DNA from: Alphaproteobacteria bacterium HGW-Alphaproteobacteria-1
Lineage (GTDB): Bacteria > Pseudomonadota > Alphaproteobacteria > Rhodobacterales > Rhodobacteraceae
Assembly: GCA_002842985.1 (NCBI GenBank)
Contig: PHEQ01000014.1
Coordinates: 1-64,000, forward strand
DNA length: 64,000 nt
Direction: 5' to 3'
The position numbers were made by a program, and so were the translations under genes. Shown one piece after another: positions 1 through 9,425 of this stretch; the stretch's first letter is position 1, and each line of letters opens with the position of its first letter. The notes under the pieces were generated by a model. That model worked only from the letters and a program-made list of their open reading frames with translations. It was not told where the DNA came from and ran no database searches.

Positions 1-124
1 AGGCTCGGCGCCGGCCAATCCGGAGCAACCCTCGAACGGAGAATGCCGCGGGGGAGACCACCAAACCAGTCAGCTCACAACGCGATCATGGGGTCTAAGG
101 CCCGCGAAATTTGCACCTTTCCCC

Positions 125-152
125 TTGCCCCTGCCCGCAAAACCGGTATGAA
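125..152 (+). promoter_or_regulatory. Candidate promoter of tRNA-Pro
   Basis: A TTGCCC -35-like hexamer (125-130) and a TATGAA -10-like hexamer (147-152) are separated by 16 bases. The predicted start lies about five bases before the tRNA. The -10 matches consensus moderately. The rest of 1-124 shows no gene or structure that I can support. Confidence 0.4.
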
Positions 153-163
153 CGCCCCATCGT

Positions 164-240
164 CGGGCTATAGCGCAGCCTGGTAGCGCGTCCGTCTGGG
201 GGACGGAAGGTCGCAGGTTCAAGTCCTGCTAGCCCGACCA
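164..240 (+). tRNA. tRNA-Pro (GGG anticodon)
   Basis: A 77-base cloverleaf with an encoded CCA end. The acceptor arms CGGGCTA and TAGCCCG pair fully. The anticodon stem TCCGT/ACGGA encloses a seven-base loop CTGGGGG, which places GGG at positions 34-36 and so reads CCC proline codons. The T arm holds GGTTCAAGTCC. It sits alone, 57 bases before dcd on the same strand. Confidence 0.95.
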
Positions 241-297
241 AAATCGCCGACGATCCCGCCAGACGCGGTCCGCGGGGCCTGCACGGGGGGTAGAGGG

Positions 298-1371
298 ATG
301 ACCGGCGTTCTTTCCAGCCAGCAATTGCGCGGCCTGATAGAGGCGGGCGCAATCGACGCCGATCACGCGATCCTGCCCGAGCAGGTCCAGCCCGCCAGCC
401 TTGATCTGCGGCTTGGCACGGTCGCGTATCGCGTGCGGGCATCGTTCCTGACCGGCACGGGGCGCACGGTGGCCGACAGGCTCGACGAATTCGGGATGCA
501 CCGGATTGATCTTGGCCCTGGCGCGGTGCTTGAAAAGGGCTGTGTCTATCTCGTGCCGCTGATGGAACGCCTCGCCCTGCCCGAGGGTGTACAGGCGGTT
601 GCCAATGCCAAATCCTCGACCGGTCGGCTCGACCTGCTGACCCGGACCATTACCCAAGGCGGGACCGAATTCGACAGGGTGACACCCGGTTATCACGGCC
701 CGCTTTATGCCGAGATCTGCCCGCGTTCCTTCTCGGTTCTGGTGCGGCCGGGAATGCGCCTCAATCAGATCCGGTTCCGCGCAGGTCAGGCCGTGCTCTC
801 GGATGACGCGTTACGCGCGCTTCATGCCGCGACGCCGCTGGTCGATGGTCCGGCGGTCATCGACGGCGGGCTTGGCTTTTCGGTCGATCTGCGCCCCGCC
901 AAAGGCACGCTCGCGGGGTATCGCGCCAAGCCGCATACCGGCGTGATCGACCTTGACCGCCTCGGCCACTACGACCCGGCCGAGTTCTGGGAGGAAGTCC
1001 ACACATCGACCGGTCACATCATCCTCGATCCAGGCGCATTCTATATCCTGGTCAGCCGCGAGGCGGTGCATATCCCGCCTGACTGCGCCGCCGAGATGGC
1101 CCCCTTCGTGGCCATGGCGGGCGAGTTCCGGGTGCATTACGCGGGCTTCTTCGATCCGGGCTTCGGACACGCGGCAGCGGGTGGCAGCGGCTCGCGCGGC
1201 GTGCTGGAAGTGCGCTGTCATGAGGCACCGTTCGTGCTTGAACATGGCCAGATCGTCGGGCGGCTGGTCTACGAGCGAATGGACCAAATCCCCGATCAGC
1301 TATATGGCGCTGGTATCGCGTCAAATTACCAAGGGCAGGGACTGAAGCTGTCGAAACACTTCAAGCCATAA
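298..1371 (+). CDS. dcd: 2'-deoxycytidine 5'-triphosphate deaminase, double-length form
   Basis: Predicted to convert dCTP to dUTP in the cytoplasm, supplying dUMP for thymidylate synthesis. At 357 residues it is almost twice the length of E. coli Dcd (about 193). It looks like two copies of the dUTPase-type fold: the first half carries the family motif AKSSTGRLDLL near residue 101, and the second half carries a related segment, VAMAGEFRVHYAGFFDPGFGH. This long form is usual in alphaproteobacteria. The ATG follows a purine-rich stretch (gtagaggg). It is a single-gene unit between the tRNA and a short opposing gene. Confidence 0.93.
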   Translation: MTGVLSSQQLRGLIEAGAIDADHAILPEQVQPASLDLRLGTVAYRVRASFLTGTGRTVADRLDEFGMHRIDLGPGAVLEKGCVYLVPLMERLALPEGVQAVANAKSSTGRLDLLTRTITQGGTEFDRVTPGYHGPLYAEICPRSFSVLVRPGMRLNQIRFRAGQAVLSDDALRALHAATPLVDGPAVIDGGLGFSVDLRPAKGTLAGYRAKPHTGVIDLDRLGHYDPAEFWEEVHTSTGHIILDPGAFYILVSREAVHIPPDCAAEMAPFVAMAGEFRVHYAGFFDPGFGHAAAGGSGSRGVLEVRCHEAPFVLEHGQIVGRLVYERMDQIPDQLYGAGIASNYQGQGLKLSKHFKP

Positions 1372-1460
1372 GGCGCGAGCCCGACTCGCAACCCGGTCCG
1401 CGATGCATATCGCCGATCTGAGCACGGCCAGGAACCGCGCCTGCACGCGCAAACCTGCGT

Positions 1461-1646
1461 TCAGAACCGACCGAGCCTGCGGCCAACCTTCATGGCCTGC
1501 CGCGTGCGCTGCGCGGTCTTGGTCCCGTCGGGGCCAGAGCGCGTCCCGCTGCCCGACATGGCATCAATACCCTTGTTGATGCCCTGCCGCAGCAGACGCT
1601 GCATGATGATGCGGATCACCATGTTGATCATCTGATTGGCGTTCAT
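1461..1646 (-). CDS. Small conserved hypothetical protein (61 aa)
   Basis: A 61-residue basic protein with a hydrophobic, methionine- and isoleucine-rich first third (MNANQMINMVIRIIMQRLL) and a lysine/arginine-rich tail. I recall similar short proteins in Rhodobacteraceae but know no function. The ATG is preceded by GAGAGGAGCGGCGCA, a good ribosome-binding site. The gene lies 112 bases downstream of scpB on the same strand and could be the last gene of that run. The amphipathic start suggests membrane association, which is inference only. Confidence 0.65.
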   Translation of the reverse strand: MNANQMINMVIRIIMQRLLRQGINKGIDAMSGSGTRSGPDGTKTAQRTRQAMKVGRRLGRF

Positions 1647-1758
1647 TGCGCCGCTCCTCTCGCTGCCTCCTTGCCGATGTAGACACGAAACATGCCGATT
1701 TGAGGGCAGCTTGACCGAAAATCCTCAATAAATCCTGAAAAACCGAAAATTCTTGCAC

Positions 1759-2412
1759 TCAATCTTCGAAAAGCTCGTTCTGTCCGGGGGCACCTTCGTC
1801 GTCATCGCCCTCACCCGCCAGTGACAGCCCCCCCGGCGGCGGGCGGTTATCGAGCAACCCCGCCGCGCGCAACTCCTTCAACCCCGGAAGGTCGCGCGCG
1901 CTCTCGAGGCCGAAATGGTCGAGAAAGCTCTCGGTTACAACAAACGTCACCGGCCGCCCCGGCGTCATCTTGCGGCGACCAAACCGAATCCATTCCATTT
2001 CAAGAAGTTGATCAACGGTTCCGCGGCTGACCGAGACGCCGCGAATCTCCTCGATCTCGGCGCGCGTGACCGGCTGATGATAGGCGATGATGGCCAGCGT
2101 CTCGATCGCCGCGCGGCTGAGCTTGCGCGTCTCGACCATCTCGCGGCGCATCAGATAGCCCAGGTCGGGCGCTGTGCGCATGGCCCAACCGTCGCCCACC
2201 CGGACCAGATTGACCCCACGCCCCTCATACCTTTTGCGCAAATGCACAAGCGCCTCGCTGGGGTCGCTCCCATGCGGCATCCGTGCCGCCATCTCACGCG
2301 TGTCAAGCGGCGTGGCCGACGCAAAGAGCATCGCCTCGATCATGCGTTCCTGTTCCGCGATCGGCGGAGCGTCAAAAAGGCTTTGTTCTGTGTTTTCCTG
2401 GTCCTGCGACAC
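1759..2412 (-). CDS. scpB: Segregation and condensation protein B
   Basis: ScpB forms the kleisin-accessory part of the SMC-ScpAB condensin complex that compacts and segregates the chromosome. The 217-residue protein shows the ScpB core of two winged-helix domains, including IEAMLFASATPL near the start and YHQPVTRAEIEEIRGVS in the middle. I chose the GTG at 2412 (VSQDQENTEQ), four bases after the scpA stop. The frame stays open upstream, but that part overlaps scpA and has no family resemblance. The C-terminal tail is acidic (GDDDEGAPGQNELFED). Confidence 0.93.
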   Translation of the reverse strand: MSQDQENTEQSLFDAPPIAEQERMIEAMLFASATPLDTREMAARMPHGSDPSEALVHLRKRYEGRGVNLVRVGDGWAMRTAPDLGYLMRREMVETRKLSRAAIETLAIIAYHQPVTRAEIEEIRGVSVSRGTVDQLLEMEWIRFGRRKMTPGRPVTFVVTESFLDHFGLESARDLPGLKELRAAGLLDNRPPPGGLSLAGEGDDDEGAPGQNELFED

Positions 2413-2416
2413 GTTC

Positions 2417-3205
2417 CTAATCCTTTCGCCGCAGTTCAACCGGCGCGAATATCTCTGCCTGGCGTAGCTCTGCCCGTCCTTCCTTGACCAATTCAAGCGC
2501 GGCAGCAAAGGTGGATGCCGTGGCCGAGCGTCGCCGCGCCGGATCGACAGTGAACCCCTCGGGCAGATAGGTGGCGATATCGGTCCATGTCCCGGCAAAG
2601 CCGATCAGCCCGCGCAGGTGCTCAAGCGCCTGCTCCATCGTGAAAATCGCGTCGCGATCCATGACATAGGGGCGAAACTCGTCGCGGGTGCGGATGCGCG
2701 CATAGGCCTGCATCAGATCCAGCAGCGTCGCAGTATAGCGCGTCTCGCGGCGTCGCGTCACGTCCTCGGGCAGGCCACGCGCAAAGAAATCGCGCCCTAG
2801 CCGGTCGCGCCCCATCAGCCGCGCGGCGCAATCGCGCATCGCCTGCAAACGCTCGAGCTGAAAGGCCAGATGGGCGGCGAGATCCGCACCCGAGGGCCCT
2901 TCCTCGCTTGGGTCCGGGGGCAGCAGGAGGCGTGATTTGAGAAAGGCGAGCCACGCGGCCATGACCAGATAATCGGCGGCGAGCTCCAGCCGCAAGGCCT
3001 TGGCGCGCTCGACGAAGGCAAGGTATTGGCGGGCGAGATGCAGGATGGAAATGCGGCGCAAATCAACCTTTTGAGTGCGCGAGAGAGTCAGCAGCAGGTC
3101 AAGCGGCCCCTCGAACCCGTCAACATCGACAATGAGCGCCTCGGCGGCAAGCCGGTCTGCCAGCGCCACCGGTCTTGCCCCATCGTCGAACTCGTCCTCA
3201 GCCAT
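2417..3205 (-). CDS. scpA: Segregation and condensation protein A (kleisin)
   Basis: ScpA is the kleisin that bridges SMC heads and binds ScpB. The 262-residue protein contains the characteristic N-terminal motif FEGPLDLLLTLSRTQKVDL, followed by a helical region with YLVMAAWLAFLKSRLLLPP, and ends in a winged-helix domain. Its start overlaps the end of nagZ by a few bases and scpB follows within five bases. The order nagZ-scpA-scpB on one strand is common in Rhodobacteraceae and suggests translational coupling. Confidence 0.95.
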   Translation of the reverse strand: MAEDEFDDGARPVALADRLAAEALIVDVDGFEGPLDLLLTLSRTQKVDLRRISILHLARQYLAFVERAKALRLELAADYLVMAAWLAFLKSRLLLPPDPSEEGPSGADLAAHLAFQLERLQAMRDCAARLMGRDRLGRDFFARGLPEDVTRRRETRYTATLLDLMQAYARIRTRDEFRPYVMDRDAIFTMEQALEHLRGLIGFAGTWTDIATYLPEGFTVDPARRRSATASTFAAALELVKEGRAELRQAEIFAPVELRRKD

Positions 3206-4205
3206 GCATCCGCCCGCCCGTCAGCGCATCAAGCTGCGCCGCGAGGGCGGAAATGTCAACCGGATCGGGGCCGCGGCGGCAGGCGAGCGCGGCCTCGGCG
3301 CGGGTCTGCGCGGCATGGGTCATCTCGCCCGCTGCCTCGGCCACGGCGCGACGTTCGGCAAGCGTGCCGTTGCAATGCAGCACCACGTCACAGCCCGCCG
3401 CAAGCGCCTGACGCGAGAGCGTGGCGAGATCGCCCGAGAGCGCCTTCATCGAGATGTCATCGGTCATGAGCAGCCCGTCAAAGCCGATCTCATCGCGGAT
3501 CGCGGCAATGACCGTGGGCGAGAGCGTCGCGGGAAGACCATCAAGCGCGGCATAGACCACATGGGCCGTCATCGCCAGCGGGAGATCACTTAGCGTTACG
3601 AATGCTTTGAAATCAATATTTTGCAGATCATTCTTCACGCAGTCCACACGCGGCAGATCATGGTGACTGTCGGCGGTGGCGCGGCCGTGGCCGGGGATGT
3701 GCTTGACCACGGGCAGAACCCCGCCCGCCAATAACCCCTCGGCAACGGCGCGACCGATTTCAGCCACCCGTGTCGGCGTCTCGCCATAGCAGCGGTTGCG
3801 CAGGAAAGGATGCGTGGCAGGCCCGACCACATCGACCAGTGGCGCGCAATTGCTGTCTATGCCAAGGGCGTGCAACTCGGCGGCGATGAGCCGGTATCGC
3901 AGATACATCGCCTCGGGCGCGCGCGCGCCTGCTGCCGCCACATGATCGAGCGGCGCGGGCCAGTCGCGCCAGTGCGGCGCGCGCAGGCGCTGCACACGCC
4001 CGCCTTCCTGGTCGATGGTGATCAGGGCCTCGTGCCCGGCTGCCTCGCGCAACTCCTCCACCAGCGCACGGACCTGCTCGGGCGTCTCGATATTGCGCGC
4101 GAAAAGGATGAAGCCGAACGGGCGCGCATCCCGAAAAAACGCTTTTTCCTCAAGGGTTAGTCGGTAACCTTGAGCATCGAGAATAGCCGCGCCGAAACGG
4201 CTCAC
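3198..4205 (-). CDS. nagZ: Beta-N-acetylhexosaminidase (glycoside hydrolase family 3)
   Basis: NagZ removes N-acetylglucosamine from anhydromuropeptides during cytoplasmic recycling of peptidoglycan. The protein (335 residues from the GTG at 4205) carries the family signatures: DQEGGRVQR, the loop KHIPGHGRATADSHHDLP that bears the general acid-base Asp-His dyad, and LLMTDDISM with the nucleophilic aspartate. The GTG shares bases with the stop of the upstream SPOR gene (GTGA overlap). An ATG at 4226 would add seven residues and is the alternative. Near 3595-3650 the coding sequence is unusually AT-rich. Confidence 0.93.
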   Translation of the reverse strand: MSRFGAAILDAQGYRLTLEEKAFFRDARPFGFILFARNIETPEQVRALVEELREAAGHEALITIDQEGGRVQRLRAPHWRDWPAPLDHVAAAGARAPEAMYLRYRLIAAELHALGIDSNCAPLVDVVGPATHPFLRNRCYGETPTRVAEIGRAVAEGLLAGGVLPVVKHIPGHGRATADSHHDLPRVDCVKNDLQNIDFKAFVTLSDLPLAMTAHVVYAALDGLPATLSPTVIAAIRDEIGFDGLLMTDDISMKALSGDLATLSRQALAAGCDVVLHCNGTLAERRAVAEAAGEMTHAAQTRAEAALACRRGPDPVDISALAAQLDALTGGRMHG

Positions 4206-5056
4206 CGCGTGACCACCGGAATGCACTCGGCCTTTTCAGCCTGAAGCGCCGAGCAGAAGCGGCGCGCATCGGCAAGATCCTCGAAGCCGACGGCGCGCAG
4301 ACGATAGAAGGTCCGGCCGCCGCTTTCGGCGCGCTGCACCACGCGCGATTTGCCGTCGAGCAGGTCGCCGAGACGCGTGCTCAGCCGGTCCCATTCCGCG
4401 CGTGCAACCTCGGCGGACTCGAACGCACCAAGCTGCGCCAGCCGGGTGCCGAGCGGCAGGCTGTCGGGCTCGACCTCCGCCGCCGTGGCGCTGGTGGCGG
4501 CGGCGAGTGCGAAGGCCACGGGATCGGCCGTTGCGGGGCGGGTTCGCGGGCGCAGCGACTGGCCAAGGCCGCCGCTGACGGCGGCCATCCGCACCGGCGC
4601 AGTCTCTGGTGCGGGCGCGACCTCGACCGCCTCCTCACGCACCACGGCGAGATGCACATCGGCGGGCTGCGGGCGCGGGGCCGGGGTGATCCGCGCGGGC
4701 GACGGGGCGCGTGCCAACGCATCCTCGACAGTCAAATCAATAGGTTGTGGGGCGATGATCACCTGATCCGGCGGAGGCGCTGCGGTGCCGTTACCAGCCA
4801 CCTCGTTGACGGCCAGACCCTGATGGGCAGCGGGGCTGCCACCCGGCTCTTCGGGGGCCTCGCGCATCGGTCCGTCAAGCGCACGCACCACCGGCACGCC
4901 CGAGACATCGCGCATCACCATGCCATAGCCCCAGGTGCCGATACCGCCGATCAGCGCCAGAGAGATGACCGCGCCTGTCATATTCATCAAGCCCGCCATC
5001 GACGCGCGACGCGGCCCATCTACGGGGGTGCCCCCGGATACGTGAAAATCTGCCAT
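4202..5056 (-). CDS. SPOR domain-containing membrane protein
   Basis: A bitopic inner-membrane protein of 284 residues. It has a short cytoplasmic N-terminus, one transmembrane helix at about residues 21-47, a long proline/alanine-rich periplasmic linker, and a C-terminal SPOR domain (about 205-284) with the pattern VQLGAFESAEVA seen here as LAQLGAFESAEVARAEW. SPOR domains bind glycan strands stripped of stem peptides at division sites. The ATG at 5056 has an AGAGGCAG ribosome-binding site. The open frame runs further upstream into argS but with no family signal. It lies between argS and nagZ, as in other Rhodobacteraceae. Confidence 0.88.
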   Translation of the reverse strand: MADFHVSGGTPVDGPRRASMAGLMNMTGAVISLALIGGIGTWGYGMVMRDVSGVPVVRALDGPMREAPEEPGGSPAAHQGLAVNEVAGNGTAAPPPDQVIIAPQPIDLTVEDALARAPSPARITPAPRPQPADVHLAVVREEAVEVAPAPETAPVRMAAVSGGLGQSLRPRTRPATADPVAFALAAATSATAAEVEPDSLPLGTRLAQLGAFESAEVARAEWDRLSTRLGDLLDGKSRVVQRAESGGRTFYRLRAVGFEDLADARRFCSALQAEKAECIPVVTR

Positions 5057-5132
5057 GCTCTGCCTCTCGCTCTCCGGCGATACGGTGCCGCCGGGGATTA
5101 TGTGCCTGCTCTGCTCCGAAAGGCGGCGGCGT

Positions 5133-6878
5133 TCAGCGCATCTCGTCCACCGGAGCGACGCCAAGGATACCAAGCCCTGCGCAAATCACAACCGTCGCCG
5201 CGCGCGCAAGGGCGATTTTCGCCGCCGATGTGGCCGGATCGCCCTCTTGCAGAAAGCGCAGGGACGGCTCGTCGTGGCCCCGGTTCCAAAGCCCGTGCAA
5301 TTCGGCGGCCAGATCGTAGAGGAAGAAGGCCACGCGATGCGGTTCATTGGCACGCGCGGCGATCTCGACCTGACGCGGCCATTCGGCGATCTTCTTCGCC
5401 AGCGCCAGTTCTGCCTCGTGGGTGAGGCCAGTCAGATCCGCCGCCGCGAGCGCCGCGTCATCCACAGCTATCCCCGCCTCGCGCGCCTTGCGCAGCACCG
5501 AATTCACCCGCGCATTGGCGTATTGCACGTAAAAGACCGGGTTTTCCTTCGACTGTTCCAGCACCTTGTCGAAATCGAAATCCAAGGGCGCATCGTTCTT
5601 GCGCGTGAGCATGACAAACCGGGTCACATCCGCGCCGACCTGATCGACCACGTCGCGCAGCGTCACAAAGGTGCCCGCGCGTTTGGACATCTTGAACGGC
5701 TCGCCATTCTTGTAGAGCTTGACCAGTTGACACAGCTTGATATCGACCGGAACGCGCCCGTCCGAGAGCGCCGATACGGCGGCCTTCATCCGCTTGACAT
5801 AGCCGCCGTGATCGGCACCGAACACGTCGATCAACAGATCGAAGCCGCGCGCGATCTTGTCATAGTGATAGGCGATGTCGGGCGCGAAATAGGTCCAGCC
5901 GCCATCGGATTTCATGATCGGGCGGTCCACGTCGTCGCCATGCGCGGTGGATTTGAACAGCGTCTGCTCGCGGGGCTCCCAATCCTCGGGCATCTTGCCC
6001 TTGGGCGGCTCCAGCACGCCGCGATAAATCAGGTTCTTGCCGCGCAGATCCTCGATCGCCGCCTCGATCAATCCCGTGCCGTAGAGCGATTTTTCCGAAA
6101 AGAACACGTCCATCTCGACGCCGAGCGATTTGAGATCGTCGCGAATGAGGTCCATCATGGCCTCGGTCGAAAAATCGCGGATCGGCGCGAGCCAGACCGC
6201 CTCGGGCTGATCGACATAGGCGTCGCCGACCTTTTCCTTGAGCGCACGACCGACCTCGATCAGGTAATCGCCCGGATAGGTGCCATCGGCAAAGGCCACC
6301 TTTTGCCCATGTGCCTCGAGATACCGCAGGTAGACCGACCGCGCGAGCACATCGACCTGCGCGCCGCCATCGTTGATGTAATATTCACGCGTGACCTCAT
6401 ATCCCGCAAAGGCCAGCAGGCTTGCCAATGCGTCGCCGAAGACCGCGCCGCGCGTGTGGCCCACATGCAAGGGCCCGGTCGGGTTGGCCGAGACGTATTC
6501 GACATTGACGCGCTTGCCCTGCCCCATGTCAGAGCGCCCGAACGCCGCGCCCTGCGCGAGGGCGGCGCGCACCACCGCATGCCAGTGCGCGGGTGCCAGC
6601 CGCAGGTTGAGAAAGCCGGGACCGGCCACCTCGGCGCGGTCGATGCGCGCGTCGGCCCCGAGGCGCGAAGCCAGCGTCTCGGCGATGTCGCGGGGTTTCA
6701 GCCCGGCGGGCTTGGCCAGCACCATCGCGGCATTGGTGGCCATGTCGCCATGGGCGGGATCGCGCGGCGGCTCGACCGCGACATTGGCCATGTCGAGCCC
6801 CTCGGGCAGCGCGCCTGTGGCCTGCATCCCGGCAAGGGTGTCAAGCACGAGCGAGCGGATTTCGTCAAAGAGGTTCAT
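5133..6878 (-). CDS. argS: Arginyl-tRNA synthetase
   Basis: A class I aminoacyl-tRNA synthetase that charges tRNA-Arg. The 581-residue protein begins with the Arg-specific N-terminal domain ([17 protein letters not shown]), then the catalytic domain with the HIGH-type signature [14 protein letters not shown] following the [11 protein letters not shown] stretch. It carries the KMSKS-type loop [13 protein letters not shown], and the anticodon-binding DALR domain at the end closes with [14 protein letters not shown]. The ATG at 6878 was chosen because the N-terminal domain begins there; the frame is open for 19 codons upstream without homology. Confidence 0.96.
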   Translation of the reverse strand: MNLFDEIRSLVLDTLAGMQATGALPEGLDMANVAVEPPRDPAHGDMATNAAMVLAKPAGLKPRDIAETLASRLGADARIDRAEVAGPGFLNLRLAPAHWHAVVRAALAQGAAFGRSDMGQGKRVNVEYVSANPTGPLHVGHTRGAVFGDALASLLAFAGYEVTREYYINDGGAQVDVLARSVYLRYLEAHGQKVAFADGTYPGDYLIEVGRALKEKVGDAYVDQPEAVWLAPIRDFSTEAMMDLIRDDLKSLGVEMDVFFSEKSLYGTGLIEAAIEDLRGKNLIYRGVLEPPKGKMPEDWEPREQTLFKSTAHGDDVDRPIMKSDGGWTYFAPDIAYHYDKIARGFDLLIDVFGADHGGYVKRMKAAVSALSDGRVPVDIKLCQLVKLYKNGEPFKMSKRAGTFVTLRDVVDQVGADVTRFVMLTRKNDAPLDFDFDKVLEQSKENPVFYVQYANARVNSVLRKAREAGIAVDDAALAAADLTGLTHEAELALAKKIAEWPRQVEIAARANEPHRVAFFLYDLAAELHGLWNRGHDEPSLRFLQEGDPATSAAKIALARAATVVICAGLGILGVAPVDEMR

Positions 6879-6931
6879 GGCCTGCCTTTCATCCTGCGAT
6901 GCGGGCCGGTTTATCATCCCGCGCCCGCGCG

Positions 6932-7534
6932 TCAATCGCCTGCGCCGCCCGCGCCCAGATCGAGCACCGATCCCACCGGGGCCGCCACCCCCGGCCAGCC
7001 CGCCACCACGTCCCGAAAGGCCGCGCGCGCGGCCGCGCGCCGCGCCCGGAGCAGGTTGACCCGCGCGCGCCCGCCCGCCTCGGCCTGCATGAGCGGCACA
7101 AGCGCGCGCAGCGCAGCATCATAGGCATGGGTCTCGGGCGCGGCATCGGCTTCGGAGGCGCAGGCAAGGATCACAACCTCGCCCGCTCCCCGCGCCAGCC
7201 CCGGCCAGAGCGCGCGGGTCAGCGCCGGGATGGCCGCCACCGCCGCGCCGGGGCGGGCAGGCTCGCGCAGCGGCTGAAGGTGCAGCAGCAGATCAACCGG
7301 CGTCTCGGCCCAGATCGCGCCCAGCCTTCGGCAAGCGGCGGGGCGAAACACGTCAAGCGTCAGCGTCTCGATCCGGGCCGGATCCAACCGGCCCAGCGCC
7401 AGAGCCCGCGCGTCAGACCGCTCGAGCACGATCACCGACGCGCCCTTTGCTGCCAGCATCGCGGCCAGATCAAGCCCGGTGGCACAGCCTGCCCCGGCAA
7501 TCAGGACCGTCGGCCCCGCACTCCCCTGATGCAC
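6932..7534 (-). CDS. Short-chain dehydrogenase-like Rossmann protein, degenerate
   Basis: A protein of about 200 residues with a nucleotide-binding start ([19 protein letters not shown]) and a following strand-helix-acidic pattern ([11 protein letters not shown]), as in the SDR fold. The usual Tyr-x-x-x-Lys active site is not evident; [11 protein letters not shown] occupies that region. Catalysis is therefore doubtful and no substrate can be named. A run of Gs sits before the GTG at 7534. The frame is open to 7579, so the start is uncertain. It ends 53 bases before argS and may be cotranscribed with it. Confidence 0.6.
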   Translation of the reverse strand: MHQGSAGPTVLIAGAGCATGLDLAAMLAAKGASVIVLERSDARALALGRLDPARIETLTLDVFRPAACRRLGAIWAETPVDLLLHLQPLREPARPGAAVAAIPALTRALWPGLARGAGEVVILACASEADAAPETHAYDAALRALVPLMQAEAGGRARVNLLRARRAAARAAFRDVVAGWPGVAAPVGSVLDLGAGGAGD

Positions 7535-7611
7535 ACGCACACCCCCTACTCGATACGCATCCCGCAACCGGACTAGCACCGGCCCCGCGTCCGATCAATG
7601 CGGCGTGGATA

Positions 7612-9423
7612 TCACGTCTGCTTTCGCGGCGGGGCGAGCGCGATGAGGCGCACCTCGTCGCCGCCCTTGGGCGTTTCGTCGCGCGCTATGAAGCTCAGCC
7701 CGCCCGAGGGGCGCTTCTCGGCCAGCGGCACCGCTTCGGGGTTATCCGCCTGCCATGCCTCCAACGGGTAATCCTCGGTCAGCCGGGTCGCGCGCACGCC
7801 CCAGCCCTGCGCCATGCGCCGCGCGATCTCGGCATGATCGAGATCGCCCCCGATACGCCGACCACCAAGCGTCGCGGGAAGCGCGTGGCGCGCGCCATCC
7901 TCGCGCGTGCGGCGAAGCTGGAACACGTTCTCGCGCCCGAATTCCGGCGCGAGGTCGGTGGCCACAAGGGTGTTGTAGGCGTCATTGTCGGTCATCGCCA
8001 CGACCTGACGAAAGCTGACCACCTCGACGCCGTGCTCGGCGGCCTCCGACAGGATGTCGCCGAAAAATGTCCGCAGCCCCGCCTCGCGTGCCGTGCGCAG
8101 ACGGGTGCGGATGGGATCGCTTACCAGCACCGGCACCTCGAGCTTGTCAAGCGCCTGCCCGAGGGCTGTGGAAAATGCCGAGCCTCCCACGAGGATCACC
8201 CCCGGCGGCCCCTTCTGCGCAAGGCCAAGCGCGCGCCCGAGCGGAGCCAGCGAAAATCCGTGCAGCACCACGGTCGCCGCCACCAGCGCGAAGGCAAGCG
8301 GCGTGAGCCGCGCCGCGTCCTCGAAGCCGAGCGCGACCAATCGCTCGCCGAACAGCCCCGCCACAGCCACCAGAACCACGCCGCGCGGCCCGGTCAGCGC
8401 GACCAGAAGCCGCTCGTTCATCGGCAGTTTGGTGCCCAGCAGCGACACCAGCACCGTGGCCGGGCGCACCAGCAGCGCGGTAACGACAACGAAGAGCGCC
8501 GCGCGCAAATCGAGCAGAGCCAGCGTCTCCATGTTCATCGAGGCGGCCAGCAGGATGAACACACCCGAGACCAGCAGCACGGTCGCGTGTTCCTTGAAGC
8601 GGCGCAACTCGGCATAGCTCGGCAGGTCGGTATTGGCCATGTAAAGGCCCATGACCGTCACCGTGAGCAGCCCGCTTTCGTGCAGCACCGTGTCGGAGAG
8701 CGCAAAGACCCCCAGCAGCACGGCAAAGAGCACCGGCACCTTCATGAACTCGGGCACATGGCCCGCGCGGAACGCGCGCACCAGCCCCCAGCCCGCGCCA
8801 AGCCCCAGCACCAGCGCCACCGCGATGCCCCGCGCCATCGAGACCGCAGCCCCCCCCGCCGTCTCGGACGCAGCCATGACGAGGACCACCTCGAAGGCCA
8901 GAACGGCGGCGAGCGCGCCCACCGGATCGTTGACGATCGCCTCCCATTGCAGAAGTTGCGCAGGCCTGCGCGCCAGCCGCGCCTGCCGCAGAAGTGGTGC
9001 TATCACCGTGGGGCCGGTCACGATCATGATGCCGCCGAAGACCGCCGCCTCGGCCCAGCCGAGCCCGGCCGCGTAATGCAGCGCCAGCGTCGAGCCGAGC
9101 CAGCCCAGCGGTGCGCCGATGATCACCAGACGCCAGACCCCCTCGGCCGCGCCGCGCAGGCTCTGGAAATTGAGGGAAAGGCCGCCCTCGAAGAGGATCA
9201 CCGCCACCGCGATCGAGACCATCGGCGCCATCAGAGGGCCGATATCGCGCGCCGGATCGAACAGGCCAAGCCCCGGCCCCACGATCAGCCCCGCCGCCAG
9301 CATCAGCACGATGGCGGGCATCCTGAGCCGCCAGGCCAGCCATTGCGCCCCCACCCCGAGCGCACCCACCAGCGCGAAGACCATCACCGGTGCCAGTGCG
9401 CCCGCCCCGGTTTCAATCGCCAT
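7612..9423 (-). CDS. Sodium/proton antiporter (NhaP-type) with a TrkA-N-like cytoplasmic domain
   Basis: Predicted to exchange Na+ or K+ for protons across the inner membrane. The first two thirds of the 603-residue protein are about a dozen hydrophobic helices, with the CPA1-type motif VNDPVGALAAVL and the glycine-rich first helix pair (MPAIVLMLAAGLIVGPGLGL). From about residue 400 a Rossmann-like regulatory domain begins (GVILVGGSAFSTALGQAL, then PVLVSDPIRTRL). The ATG at 9423 lies three bases after the dgt stop, so the pair is probably cotranscribed. The ion specificity is not readable from the sequence. Confidence 0.88.
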   Translation of the reverse strand: MAIETGAGALAPVMVFALVGALGVGAQWLAWRLRMPAIVLMLAAGLIVGPGLGLFDPARDIGPLMAPMVSIAVAVILFEGGLSLNFQSLRGAAEGVWRLVIIGAPLGWLGSTLALHYAAGLGWAEAAVFGGIMIVTGPTVIAPLLRQARLARRPAQLLQWEAIVNDPVGALAAVLAFEVVLVMAASETAGGAAVSMARGIAVALVLGLGAGWGLVRAFRAGHVPEFMKVPVLFAVLLGVFALSDTVLHESGLLTVTVMGLYMANTDLPSYAELRRFKEHATVLLVSGVFILLAASMNMETLALLDLRAALFVVVTALLVRPATVLVSLLGTKLPMNERLLVALTGPRGVVLVAVAGLFGERLVALGFEDAARLTPLAFALVAATVVLHGFSLAPLGRALGLAQKGPPGVILVGGSAFSTALGQALDKLEVPVLVSDPIRTRLRTAREAGLRTFFGDILSEAAEHGVEVVSFRQVVAMTDNDAYNTLVATDLAPEFGRENVFQLRRTREDGARHALPATLGGRRIGGDLDHAEIARRMAQGWGVRATRLTEDYPLEAWQADNPEAVPLAEKRPSGGLSFIARDETPKGGDEVRLIALAPPRKQT

Positions 9424-9425
9424 AT

